NCBI GenBank assembly: GCA_032173965.1
Contig: JAVUNC010000019.1
Span: 9,473,234 to 9,537,233, forward strand
Source of the DNA: Sitta carolinensis
Taxonomy: Eukaryota > Chordata > Aves > Passeriformes > Sittidae
DNA length: 64,000 nucleotides
Reading direction: 5' to 3'
Positions 38,256 through 50,189 of this stretch are shown in pieces (position 1 is the stretch's first letter; the number at the start of each line of letters is the position of its first letter). Made by a program: the position numbers and the translations under genes. A model generated the notes under the pieces. It did no database searches, was not told the origin of the DNA, and worked only from the letters and a program-made list of their open reading frames with translations.

Positions 38256-41200
38256 CTGCCCATAAGCTTTGCAGTCCTGCTGATTCAGGAACTTCAGGAT
38301 TTCTTCTGTTTCCCCTCAAATATCTGAGAATGTATCCAGTGATTTAGACTGATATGTGAACAGTAATGAGCAGACAACTTCACTAGTAGAGAAACCTGTC
38401 TGGACATTCTTACAAAGACCTTTAATATCTGTTTTGTTGTTTATTCTAAATTCTGTATGGTACAATCACCAAATACTGCAGCAGAAATAGCAAAGACAAG
38501 TGGCAGTCAGTGCTGCATGTGTGGGCAGGGTTACCAGGCTGAGGACGTTTCAGGTGCCAGGTCCACAGCATCTGTGGGGTTTAGGGAGGAGGAGCATGAT
38601 GAAGGGTGGGTAGGATGGGAAACTCAGCTCCTTCTCTCTGTTGCTGTTCTGCTAAAAGGTCTCACCAGGCCCTCCAGAGGGATCACTAAATGTTCCAACG
38701 GGTGGATATCACAAATCCCAACAAATACCATGAGCTAGCCAAGACAGGATGCTCCCTTACCTAAAGGTTCCTTCATACCTACCCTGAGGAAAAGCAAAGA
38801 ACCACAGCCAGGTCAGCAGGATGACTGCATGTGGACTTGAAAAAGAGCCTTCATCTGTTTTCTCAGAGTGTGAAGACAGTGTAAGTCATGCTGCCCTCCT
38901 TCCCAGGCTATTAGAAGGTAGCAGTGATGTATAGTTGAACCTGGCACCTTCCACAGTGACTAATGCACAGTTTCCCTGCTGTTCACCAGGGTGACTGGTG
39001 ATAATGATGATGATGAATATCCATGCAAAATATCGGAGGGTTTTGGAAAATGATTTCCTTTGACTCATTAAGTACACAGGCTTCACTAGCAAGATAATGT
39101 GTCAAAAGCTGTTTCAGAAGAACACAAGCTACTACTCCATTTAAACAATCCAGGATAATTTTGAGATGATGAAATATGCCTGGGGATTGCAAATGTAAGG
39201 CAAAAGAGAATTTTCCATCCTTTAAAACTTGGCTTTACATTAGCCAAGAAAACATTAGGATTATGCTCACTGCAGTCACATCTTAAATTTAGTGACGATA
39301 ATAAATTCTTTCAAAAATTGTTCTCCCCATAGAAAGAGCTACAGCTGATGTGCTACCTGCATACAGAGAGAACCACGGAGGTTTACTTGGAACCTTTAAC
39401 CTGCAAATGTAAGAAGTAAGGAATCTCATTCACTGCCTAATCCAACACAAACCACAAACCTCAAATATATTCAAGTTTGAAATATATTGAAGTGAGTAAC
39501 TGGCATTTACCCAACTGTCTGTGTTAAAAGTAGGCTCAGCCGAAGTAGTGGAAAGCAGGCAGAAAAGCTACTAATGCTTATGTGATGCTCTTTTCTCCTT
39601 GGGAACTGTAAGAAGTTTGGACAAGAAATGAACAAACAGAATAAAGGCATAGAAGAGCCAGTGTAGCCAATCTCAAGTAAAGTGGGGGAAGGACTGTGAA
39701 AAGGCAAGAGCGAGAAAGGAACTAAAAAAGATTAAATACTACATTAATAATTGTGAAAAAATAATCTTTTCTCTAAGAGGAATTGATTGTACTGAGCCAT
39801 TCATCTTCTGACACTGTCAACATACACTTCTACTTCTGTCTTAGAGAAGCTTCTTTAATATTTATGAAGGGCCACTGTCATTTTCCCCCTCTGCCTTTCT
39901 GGTTGCATCCTTTATGACTGACTGCTTGTTGCTAATGTCATTGTCCTCAGGGAGAGGAATCATCCCTCCCACCCCCCACCAGAGCTCCAGCCTGAGGTCG
40001 ATGAGCATGAAGAGAGATGGCAGCTTAGAGGGGCTCTGCAGCATGAAAACATGTCCAGCACAGAAAGGCAAGGACTGCTCAGTAATCAGATCTTTGTGAG
40101 CTTTCCTTCCACTCTGAGAGGGAGATGTACTGCTGCTTGCATTTCCTCCTAAATGGGAAAATAAAGCAGCATCACACCTTGAGTTAATTATTTCAAACAG
40201 AAAAAATATGATCCAAAAGGTGTCGTGATGTCCTTGGAATTAAAAATACTGCATTTATAGTGCATTATAATTAAGCACATCTTAATTTACACTATTGCAA
40301 CAGGAAGGGAAAATCATTTAAAATTCATCTGCCTTTCACTGTCCATTATAAATGCATTAATAAAAGCAAGCTTACCAAATAATCTGGCAAGGCTCAGAGA
40401 TAATAACAAACTGAAATCTACCTTTACAGTCACAAGGATATGCCTGCACAGCCCTTGAAGAGACTGCCTCTGGTTCCAGCCTGCCAGTTTAACTATGGGA
40501 AGCTTGAGAAACACAACAAGTAAAAAGGAATTTCCTGCACACATAATTCTGAACAATCATAACAGGAATTCCCTGCAAATCAATGTCCCTGGTGGATATT
40601 AGAAGGGATCCCTCTGCAAATACACCATCAATGCCCTCATCTGCCATCCTCCTTTCAAACCACAACCAAATATATTTACCAAGTGACCAAAAGTGACTTG
40701 CTGTTCTTGGATGAACAGCTTTATCCTGCTGTGCTCGAGGCTGCTTTAAAGACACTAAAAATACAGACCACGTGCTGGACTAACAGAATTGTGCCCCTGC
40801 TGCATTATGGCTCAAACTTAACATGATATATGATGTCAAAGCTAGAAAATTATTTTGTTTCCTAAAGTCGACAGGAGATGAGATTTAAACTGCCTTAGTT
40901 GGAGTCCTATAATCAGTCATCCAAAATAAATTGTATTATTTAAGACTTATTCAGAGGCAGACAAGCTGAAAACCTATTTTTATGGAATAAAAAAGGTTAT
41001 AGGCTCCCATAAACATTTAAATTACTTCTTCGTACATGTTCTGCATGGTGATTTCTTTTGTTTCATTCGTAAGACTTTCTGTTGTGCTTTGTGACTGCTC
41101 ACAGCAGTCTGGATCTGCAAACACTGCACACTGGGGTTTTCTTATTTTCTAACAGCACCTATCTAAAACTACTCTACACACACACGCTGGATAAAAAAAA

Positions 41201-42016
41201 TCACTTTGGTACATAGGTTTGAATTAACACAGGATATTCCACCAAAATCTCCAATAGCCCCTGACTGTGTAGATAATTTGCTAATGCAAATACATTTGTG
41301 AGACTTTTCTGTAATTTTGCTGCAGATGGGTGCAAGTGAGGTTTAGCTGTGTCTCCTGAATCCTGAGCCACGTTGGCTGGCAAACATGTTTAAAGCAGGC
41401 CATTTGAGAGAGGAGTGCAGGAGACCCCAGGTCCCTGCCCGTGCTCAGACCTGCGGGCAGCTCCCAGACCACAGCAGTTTGTGTGGTATGAGCTCCCAGC
41501 TGCTGTGTGCTCTCAGCACAGGGCTGAAACAATCTGATTTTGCTTACACAAGGTTACTGGGGCACAGAGATGCCTTGATCATTTCTCCCATGCAGACTGT
41601 TCATATTCCTCTGTAAACTGTGGCATATGGACACAGCATAACATTCACTTCTCCAGGTTAACTTGCTTCACATGCAGAGGAAGCCCCAAGGGACACCACA
41701 GCATCTCACGGAACAGCAATGGAGCCAGAGCAGATTTATGAACCTTTAGTGTTTCATTGGACTTTACTGAGAAACTCAGCTGCAGACATTTCCTCTCCAA
41801 ACCTACAAATACCTCCTCTCCATACCTGTTATCCTAGAGTAAGGGAAATTAGCATTCGAGAGAATAAACTTTCCAATAAACCTGACATAAAGCGTGCTAC
41901 AATATTATAGAAATTTTTTACTGGAACTCAAAAGAATTTTTTTTCAATACAAGATTTATTTTTAACCTTTTCACAACGGCCTGATTTCCTGAGTTTGGGA
42001 AAAAAGCAAGAACAGC

Positions 42017-42048
42017 TAATAACTACTATGGTTAATAACTACAATGGT
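42017..42048. repeat. 16-bp tandem duplication
   Basis: taataactactatggt (42017-42032) is followed immediately by taataactacaatggt, one mismatch. It is a recent-looking local duplication with no other evidence of function. Confidence 0.9.
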
Positions 42049-43479
42049 CAAAGGCATTTCCAGAGAAACCAGCAAACCCAACTATTTTTATCTCATTTCA
42101 TGCCCTCATGGGTTATGAAAATGAGCCAAGTCTTTTAGAAAGCTGTATTGCACTTAAATTGGCTTTTGCTTCAAAATGCAAATCTTCCCTGCCAACACAT
42201 ACAGAATGTAAAACTTGCCAACTGGATGACAAAGGGGAAGAAGACGATTGCAAATGATGTTGTAAAGACAGGAGATAAAATACACAGCCTAGTAGGATAT
42301 ACATGTATAATATTTCCTGACATGTATATTTACTCCTGTGTAATCTGGAAATGACTGAAATAATGACAATATTAAATTACAGCTGTTTATGTATTTAAAC
42401 ATTTCTTTCCCTTTATTTTAAAGGATTACAGGCAATCACAAATAAATGGGGTTTTTCATGCTATTCTACTACAGGGAACAAAAATAGTCCTTAACTACTG
42501 TTTTGGTTTTGCTTTCAGGTAGAAATAGGGCTCCATCTCTAAACTCATCCTGTTGCTACAAGTTTCAGATGCTCCTCTTCCCCTTATGAAAATATGAGGA
42601 CCCTAATCCTGAAATCATCCTTATTTGTATCTCTGGACAGATTGATCCAGAGAATTGATCAGATCTTAGCTATTACCCAAAGACTTTCTCATTTCCCTAA
42701 TGGATTGTTTTAAGGTGAGGCTGAATTGAGGGTTTTCTTTAATTTATTTCATGGGATGAAAGATATTTGTGATGATATTTTCACCAGTTTCTGGTACTAG
42801 AAAAGAAAAGAATTTTTTTTTTAATCCACTGAGAAAATACATATAGTGATAAAAAAATTTGCTCCTGTGTTTGAGAAGTTACTTCTATTTTTTTTCTCTA
42901 AGCAAATTTTTGAGCTCACAAAGTTCAAGTGAATTTCTTATCTACCAAATGAACTTTGTAATCCTTATTAAATATTAGTGCTGAACAAGAATCACCACTT
43001 TTCTGTACTTATAAAAAATAGTTGTCTCTAGAATGTTTCAGACAATTGTTGGAATTTTTTTTCCCCTTTAAGATTGATTTAAATAGTTTTAAATGTGTTA
43101 TCACTCTAGAAATATTTCATAGGAACAAAGATGCAGAGGTCAGGAGTGTGTCAAAATGACATTTAAATGTCAAACCAGTACTTACTTTATTGAGATATGA
43201 AGTAATGTCTGCCTATTCACTGAAAAAATGTTTAAGTCTATTTCAAGTTTTCAAAGACAGTTCTCCAGTAATGATGCCTTTGAGTGACTCTGTAGAGACA
43301 TGGAACAGAAACTGAAATGGAACTGGCAGTGGGGAATAACATTAGGAATTATCTATTGGTCTGACATGAAATCAACATGACCACATTACATCTGCATTTG
43401 CACACAGTATGAATTAAAGCAGAGAAAAATCAAATAAGGAACTTACTCCTGTGAACAATAGCTTAAAAATAACAGAAAA

Positions 43480-43568
43480 GATTAAATGCTGGAAATTTGG
43501 GGACAGAAAAGGCTGTAGCTCAAAGCAAACAGGGAAGATCAAATGCTGGAAATTTGGGGACAGAAAAG
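43480..43568. repeat. 32-bp direct repeat, 57-bp period
   Basis: The 32-bp unit beginning gattaaatgctggaaattt at 43480-43511 recurs at 43537-43568 with one mismatch (att to atc near its start). The two copies are separated by 25 bp of different sequence. The near identity contrasts with the old repeats elsewhere, pointing to a recent duplication. It lies about 170 bp before the GC-rich island. Confidence 0.9.
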
Positions 43569-43739
43569 TCTTCTTTACCACAGCTAAGCCAACATTGGCT
43601 GTATTTGTGACTTCCTAACGAAAAGTGAATGCAGAGGAAACCAGCAGTGTTGAAATGCAAGCATAAATAACTTAAATAAAGACTATTAAGTCTTGCAGAC
43701 AGAACATTTGGAACTGCAGTCTGATTTTATATCTGTCAA

Positions 43740-44135
43740 ATGAGGGAGTGCTTTACATCCAGCTGCCACCCCCAAGACCAGTCTGGGGTGAAGCCCCTCC
43801 TCCTGGTCCAGGCCATCCCAGCAGGGAACACAGGGTGGATTTCCAGCAAGCATTGCCCGGGACAGCTCCGGGTGACTGTGACACACAGGCACTGTGCCAT
43901 CGGCCAGCCCTGCCTCCTGCTGCAGCAGCAGTGGAAGCGCCTGCCCCCGGGAGAGGCAGTGCCTCCTCCACGCCGTCTGTGACCGTGGACGGGTGTGTGC
44001 TGGCACCTTGGGAGGAGTTCTGTCCCCATGGCTGGGACATCCTTGGCTGCTGCAGGACCACCCAGGAGGCCACCGGCCTGTTCTGGACGAGATGCAGCTC
44101 CCTGTCTGCTGAGAAGGAAAAGGACCACAGCCATT
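43740..44135. other. Isolated GC/CpG-rich island of unknown nature
   Basis: This roughly 400-bp block is visibly GC-rich within AT-rich flanks. The core 43855-44095 contains at least ten CpG dinucleotides, unusual for this window. Because GC-rich DNA has few stop codons, overlapping frames of 80-163 codons appear on both strands (for example 43736-44227 minus, 43748-44137 plus). Their translations are rich in Pro, Ala, Gly, Ser and Arg and show no domain, so I do not call a protein. Alternatives are a remnant of a GC-rich retroviral LTR, a processed copy of part of a GC-rich transcript, or a small CpG island or enhancer. I cannot choose among these from sequence alone. Confidence 0.6.
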
Positions 44136-44559
44136 AGCTCGTTTCTCCCATGCAAATCACAGAACAGCTGTCTGCTAATTACCTCCCCTGACTGGTAGCC
44201 TAAGTTGATTTTGAACCAGGAGTCCACAGGTGAAAAACTGTATACTCTATTCCAAACCTCATGCTTTTTTCCCCCCCTTCATTATAGGGATTAGAACAGT
44301 GAGAGGATGGAAAGTTTCCATATCTTCCTTCCCCCAGACTGATAGTTTTCACCCCAGAAATTCATAATTTGAAGTTTTTGATTATTTTATGGACAACTAT
44401 CAGCGTGTTTTTTATGATGTACTTGAGAGCTCAGAAGTTGTGATCTTGCTGTGCTGTACAATGCTTTTAAATCACGGGACAATCTGTATTCCTGTTGTGT
44501 TGTGAGCTGACAATATATGGGTACCTCAGCTGACAGGAGGACACTGTCCTTGTAGTCTA

Positions 44560-44860
44560 ATACACTTTATGCTGGCTCTGGCAAATACAGTGAGCAGACA
44601 TTAAATGCTGCAGACATTCCAAATTCCCGAAGAGCATTTTTCATCCAGTATTATTTCACACAAATACGCTTAGGTGACAGCTTGTTTAATATACACTGAA
44701 TAATATGGGTCATGCCATTTGCCAGCAAGTGAGAGAGCTCCACCAGCAAGCATTTTATTAGGTGCCTTGCTTTTTAGTGTTCACACCATCATAATATTTA
44801 TGTTTCCTTTTTATTTGGCATTATTAAGGCTGCACTGTGGCATTTAGATTAGTCCTACAT
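44560..44860. promoter_or_regulatory. Candidate conserved non-coding element
   Basis: This interval has high complexity, no repeats and several ATTA/TAAT cores (attaaatg, gtattattt, gtttaatat, ttttatta, cattattaagg, agatta), the core of homeodomain sites. Such texture is common in vertebrate developmental enhancers, but it is also frequent by chance in AT-rich DNA. The call is inference only and depends on cross-species conservation I cannot test. Confidence 0.2.
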
Positions 44861-46173
44861 GAGGGGCTGTGTGAAAAAAGAAGCATGAAGAGGGTGCATC
44901 CTTGAAGGTCACACTACACAATGGAGAGCATAAAAGAGTGGTGTTCAAGGGGTGAGGGCTCTACTTTAATTTTGGAGCCTGAATCAAAAAATTGTTATGG
45001 GTACTGAGACCATTAGCTGCTCTATCAACCTGACTATTCCCCTAACTAGGAAAGGTTCAAAAATTCCCTGAATTTAAGGGACAACCTGCTGTGGTTTAAA
45101 GGTAGCTAGCCTCAGGTTTCCTGGATGTAGGTTTTTTGAATATAGGTCACTGGGCTAAGTCATGAGCATTTTTATGGCAAGTAGAGGACAAAGGGGCTCT
45201 TTACATCTTCTCCTCTCCACCTGTATGGCTATAAAACACCCCATTGCCTTACAGCTAAGCATAATTTAAGGAGCATGCACGCAAAAATTGAGCAAAGCAT
45301 CTCAGCATCAGGATTCTGGAGTTCTGGTTCATCAAACACCATGCATTTCCCCATATATTAAGTTCATCACCTTCTTATTGAATTGAAAATAGCTCTGCAA
45401 TAACCAGTCCAGAATAATTTAAAGCTTATAGAAAGAAGAAGAAAAAAAAAAAAACCAAACAGTTTCTCAGCACCTCTACAATTCTGGGCGTGTTCATTCC
45501 ACAGAGAGACTTTCTCATACCAGTACCCACAGGAGATGTTGCACCACGTGTCCAGGAGAGATGCCACAGGAGATGCTGTCCCAGAGACAAGAGCAGAAGA
45601 GCCACATGAGCTCTGTGCCCCACACACATTAATGAGACCTGTCACCTGCCAGCACGGGCTAACACAGCCTCTGCCCTGGGCTGGCAGAGCTCAGTTGTTC
45701 TTGAAGGCGCTCACAGCAGTCTGGGGATCTCTGCAAGGACTCTGCTCTTAATTCAGACATGACCACAGACATGCAGTATCAGGCACATCAAAGTGTTTCT
45801 GTCAAGTTGTACTCGAGGACCCAGAGGTGGATAGGAATAAAAAAAAAGCTTTTTCTTTTTTAAGCATGGTTCTGAATTGCACCATATTCATAGGTTCATC
45901 ATTCGTCAGACAAGTGATTCAGATGTCTGCCTCTTTTAAATATTGTTTTCTATTTTATTCCATGCACTTTTGCCAGTGTAATATTTGTCTCCTATTTTTC
46001 TATGCCATGACTAGTTTTGAGCATGTGTCCAACACATAATCACAACTCTAAATTTTCAGATTCTGTTCTCTGGAATAGACCCAGTATTGCAATTTTGAAC
46101 TGGGGCCATAGACAGAATTTTGGACCCAATTTCCTTCTGTCACAATACCCATGAGACTGCCTGAAGACAAGCA

Positions 46174-46176
<3 letters not shown>

Positions 46177-46217
<41 letters not shown>
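46177..46217. repeat. Poly-T run (T41)
   Basis: Forty-one uninterrupted T bases, the longest homopolymer of the window, lie between gcaata and gtaatgc. No reverse-complement polyadenylation signal lies next to it, so a minus-strand retrocopy tail is not supported. Run length in an assembly is unreliable for such tracts. Confidence 0.95.
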
Positions 46218-46218
<1 letters not shown>

Positions 46219-46568
46219 TAATGCAAATTAAATATTGGTTTACTGATCTTTACCTACCTCCTGACACACCATTGCACCACCACCACTGCCAATAAGGAAA
46301 CTGCCAAATGCTGATCTTGGAACCCAGAATTCCAGAAATCAGCAGTGCTGGAAGTAACAAGCACAAAGCTCATTTTTTTATCATGAGAAAATTTCTTGTC
46401 CATTGGTGCTCAGCTGAGTCCTACTGTTTGGACCTTGTAGAGTCTGACCCATTTAAAAGAGGCCAATGGAGATCTCGGGCTATTTCTTCATAAACATAAC
46501 TGCATCTCTGACTTCATTATGCTACTAGTTACATGCTAAAGGACTTTTGTTTGGCTTTTTTTCTCTTT

Positions 46569-46582
46569 AAAAAAAAAAAAAA
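46569..46582. repeat. Poly-A run (A14)
   Basis: A homopolymer in a generally A/T-rich patch that extends to about 46735 and includes a T-rich run near 46700. Confidence 0.85.
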
Positions 46583-47226
46583 GTCTTTATTGAAATTATG
46601 ATATTTTTTTTATTTTTTTACAGTGGCATTTAATACTCTCCAGAACTTTTGACAATCTTGGCCTAAGTAGTGTATTAACACTACATAAATGCCTGCAAAT
46701 TTTTTTTTTTTAATTATTATTTTGCTCATGGAAAATCAAACATAATTTATCATTGATAACAATAACTTAATCTAATGGATGATGTCAGCCTACTGATGAA
46801 AATGAGAGATGGTGAGTTATGAAAAAAATATAACGAGGACAAGAAAGTGAGAATTAGAAGCAGAGATATTAAAATGAAAGGCACACTTTTCAGCAGTAAG
46901 TTTAATTACCATTCTAATATATTACTAAATAAAGCTTCAAGGTCTCTAGCTTTGAGTCTGTCCAAGATTGCTGTTTTCCTGGAAGATTTCCCACTGTCTG
47001 TATTTCTGGGTGTCGGTGGGAGGGCAGTGCCCTGGGACAGGTGGGATGAGAACAGGGAGAGGCAGGTGTTTGAGCTCAGCACCCAGCAGGATGGGAGGCA
47101 GCACAGAGACCCTGAGTCCCAGGAAACAGGGAATGGAAACTGCTGGGCTGGCCCCACTTCTCAGCCTCCTGTACATCCTCACCACAGGAAGGGATGAAGA
47201 ACAAATGCAGTTTGCCTGAGCCATGC

Positions 47227-47480
47227 TGTCTCAGTTTAAGACAACTTAAGGGGGTGGGCACTACAAAACGAGCCACCTCCCCTTTAGTTTTATCTAATCC
47301 CTCTCCACCACTGAGACACAAATCTGAGTAGATATAAGTGAAAAAAAATAGCAGTTTACTAAAAGAAAAAAACCAAAAAACAAAAACCAAAATAACAGCA
47401 GGTAACAAAACAACAGTCTCTAGATACAAATTAGTTGCTGAAATCTCCCAGATTCTCTGGGAACAAAAAGAAACTCAAAA
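47227..47480. mobile_element. Probable avian endogenous-retrovirus LTR fragment
   Basis: The block starts tgtctcagtttaagacaac, then 'gggggtgggcactac', 'gagccacctcccctttag', 'tatctaatccctctccacca', 'ctgagacacaaatctgagta' and 'agcagtttactaaaag'. This order matches, from memory, the beginning of an LTR family repeated in songbird genomes (TG start, a 'ccaccactgagacccaaatc' block and an A-rich stretch after 'cagttta'). The match fades after about 47480, and no retroviral coding sequence adjoins. The 117-codon minus-strand frame at 47076-47429 straddles its edge and is not a gene. Family name and orientation are unresolved. Confidence 0.5.
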
Positions 47481-47749
47481 TGGTGGAGAAATGATATGTT
47501 GCTCCAAGCACGTGACAAACTTGCTCAAAAAATCCTTTCCTTTGAAAGATTTCCCAAACTGAATAAGTTATTACCATATATTATTTCCTTTTCCTTTTTA
47601 TAGAAACTTTGATATTGAATTTCTTGATATAACTTTCAAACATCAGGCTTTGTTGAACTTCCTGAAAGATGAGGATTGACATCAGTGAAGAAAGATGGCA
47701 AATAGTGTAATTATAATTCATAAATTTAGTGCTACAGCTAGGAGATGCT

Positions 47750-47765
47750 AAAAAAAAAAAAAAAA
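47750..47765. repeat. Poly-A run (A16)
   Basis: A homopolymer run following gagatgct. It is a mononucleotide repeat without other features. Confidence 0.9.
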
Positions 47766-50128
47766 GTTAATGTGTCTCCTAATTAACTTTTAGTAGCAAA
47801 TAAGGTAGTTTATAAAAAGTTTAAATAGAAATTAATTTGTCTCTTTTTTCCTTCTGAAATTAATGGTGAAAATCAATTATCTTTGCAGAAAAAATGCAAG
47901 ATTCATGTTTTTATCAATCAATAAAGGTCTGATTATGCCAAAGGAACGATTAAGAATAGGACAGCAGATCTAAACCAACATTTTTTATTAGCTTTGCTAG
48001 AATAGAAATGGAATGAACAGCAGCACTGAAGAAAAACCCAGTGTTTAACCAGTCTGTTGTTCTGTCAGAGAGCAGAGATTCAAATGGAATGGAGAATTCA
48101 AATTCCAAATGGAGAATATCAGTGCATTACCTTAGTCTTAGCTAAACATCTGTTGGCACCAACATGCCTGACAAAGGTGGAGTTTGACAAAAAGTTATAA
48201 GGTGTTTTGCATATTAAAAAAAAAACCAAAGCAAGCAAAATCTATTTCTTAGTATAACAGTAAGCATTGTCAAGAAATAATTTATCTAGTTCCAATACAA
48301 ACATTACGGGTGAGGCTGTAAATGACTCTATGTAACCTAAACAAGGGATAAGAAAGTATAAGAAAATATAAGAGCTCTTTTTGGGGACCATTCAGACCTT
48401 GACTATCATCAGCATGTCAATGAAGCCTTTCTACATCCTTATCCACCTCCAGTCCATCCAATGCAACCAATGGGCTTTGCTAGGGAACAGAAATCACAGC
48501 AAGGTATAATATATAGGTCTATATATTATATAGATATAGGTAAAATAGGTAAAAAAAACACCCATGCTAAAGGCAGTTTAGAAAGTCTGTTCATTTTAGA
48601 AATCATCTCTGGGGGTTATACCCCAGATAGTTTTCCTTAGATAAAACCATGCTAACAGATCATCATTTTTTTTTCTCAGCCTCGATCTGTTTCTGAAAGA
48701 AAAAAATGTAGCCTATTATAACACTATATAAATCCCAGTTTTCTTTCTTAAATGGTAATTACAATCAGTGTAGTTCATACTATTATTTGCACTGTGTGAC
48801 ATTAAGTTAAATTCTTTTTCAGTTCATTTATTGTTTGCTACTGATCTCTAGTACCCTTCAGACACTCTTGAAAATAATTATTTAGGTCTTTATTAAAATA
48901 TTTTGATGAATAAAACTGCTGAAGTACTAGCTGATGACCACCAGCTATATTTTAAACAGAAACAGGCTTGGGGCTTCGGGGTTTTGTTATTTTTAACATG
49001 ACTGGAAGAAACTGGAACAGAGCTAATGGTGAACAAGCTTTCTAAGGCTCTCTAATCTTGTGAGTCAAAATAACACTGACTACATTACTTTACACATAGG
49101 CACTGTTTTGGAAAGCTCTTGTCTGATTGCTGTATTAAATTATGGAAAAACTAGATTAATAGAATCACACAGAAGTGTTAGTTAATATCTCTGCCAATGC
49201 AGTGTGGTTTTTAAATCCTTAATACCTTAAGTCCCACACTGATTGTTGTAAAACAAGGTGAGGTTGTGTACGTTTTACAGTGTAAAAGATACAGCTCTTG
49301 TCCTGACTTCCTTTCAAGAATGGGAATTCTGGTGCCCACAAATTCTTGAACAGAATTGCATTAATTTTGATAAATAAGAGCCTGAGATGAGAAAAGATCA
49401 GTTGTTCTTGTTGGGACGTCTAAGAGAGTGGAAAAAATAAAGAAAAAAAGATGGCTTTATTTTGGATTCAAAATGGATGGAATCAAATTGAGAGAAAAAT
49501 ATTTTAAACTGGAATTAGCATATCCACAATCCTTGTTAAGAGGCATATCTCAAATATCAGTCATGAGAAATACTTATAGTGGCGAATTTTGAAAACAGCT
49601 TTGGAAAAAATCAGTTATACAAATCAAAAGTCAGAAATTGTAGATAATCGATATTACAGCAGCTAGTTTTAGCTTGGTGATTTTTCCTCATCTGTGTTCG
49701 GGCTGCTGCTGAAAACCATTCTTACCCCTTGCTCTGACTTGCAGGAGATCAGAGAGTTAATGGCATTACCCATATACATTGCATGACAGAAGTTCTGTTT
49801 CACAGCCTGTCAGCTGTACTCACTCAGCCATCTCCTGAGTTTAGGTTGTGCCTGCAACAATATACAGCTTGAAAATAATGTTAAGGAGCAGATTTAATCA
49901 TAGTTAAATTTCAAAACTAGAAGCTGCCTGCTTCTCTGAGTGTTTCTGAGCTGCATTCTAGATCAGCATGTTAAAGAGGAACAGGAATATTTTTATGCTA
50001 TGACAGGATCAACTGAAGTAAGGGAATCAAGAGAATGAGATTTATTTGCTCTACTTTTCCTGAAAGCAAATAAAAGTGTGCTTTATATAACTAAAATCAG
50101 CATGTGAAGGTCTATGTATTTTCTTAAA

Positions 50129-50189
50129 GTTAACACCTTCCTTGTTAACACGTTAACGTTTATGCAACATGTCTTCCATGTTGCATAAA
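50129..50189. repeat. GTTAAC cluster followed by a perfect 13-bp-arm hairpin
   Basis: Three GTTAAC hexamers occur within 30 bp (50129-50134, 50144-50149, 50152-50157). The last two are arranged as gttaacacgttaac. They are followed by the inverted repeat tttatgcaacatg (50159-50171), loop tcttc, and its exact reverse complement (50177-50189). The stem is too short for a microRNA precursor. The cluster resembles HNF1-type half-sites, but this is inference. Confidence 0.8.

Larger units (their letters stand above)
34947..43479. other. Gene-free sequence
   Basis: I see no gene. The longest frame is 109 codons on the minus strand at 35110-35439, without domains. Contents include a TTTG tetranucleotide run at 37341-37361, a GAT-rich patch near 38999-39018, a hairpin with 9-bp arms at 38233-38255 and a 16-bp tandem duplication at 42017-42048. 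A somewhat GC-richer patch at 41400-41530 produces two overlapping opposite frames but no recognisable protein. Confidence 0.65.
44136..47226. other. Gene-free sequence with candidate conserved element
   Basis: No gene is recognised. The interval 44560-44860 looks unlike the repeats (see the separate entry). A GC-richer patch lies at 45480-45740 and another at 47000-47220, directly before the second LTR piece. Both open short frames only. Homopolymer runs include A13 at 45442-45454, T41 at 46177-46217 and A14 at 46569-46582. Confidence 0.6.

Noticed and set aside
43736..44227. 163-codon minus-strand frame plus several overlapping frames on both strands
   Set aside because: Simultaneous long frames in several phases are the mark of GC-rich DNA, not of a gene. 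No domain is visible.
50159..50189. Hairpin as a microRNA precursor
   Set aside because: Only 13 paired bases with a 5-base loop and no pairing beyond; a precursor needs a stem of about 30 bp or more.
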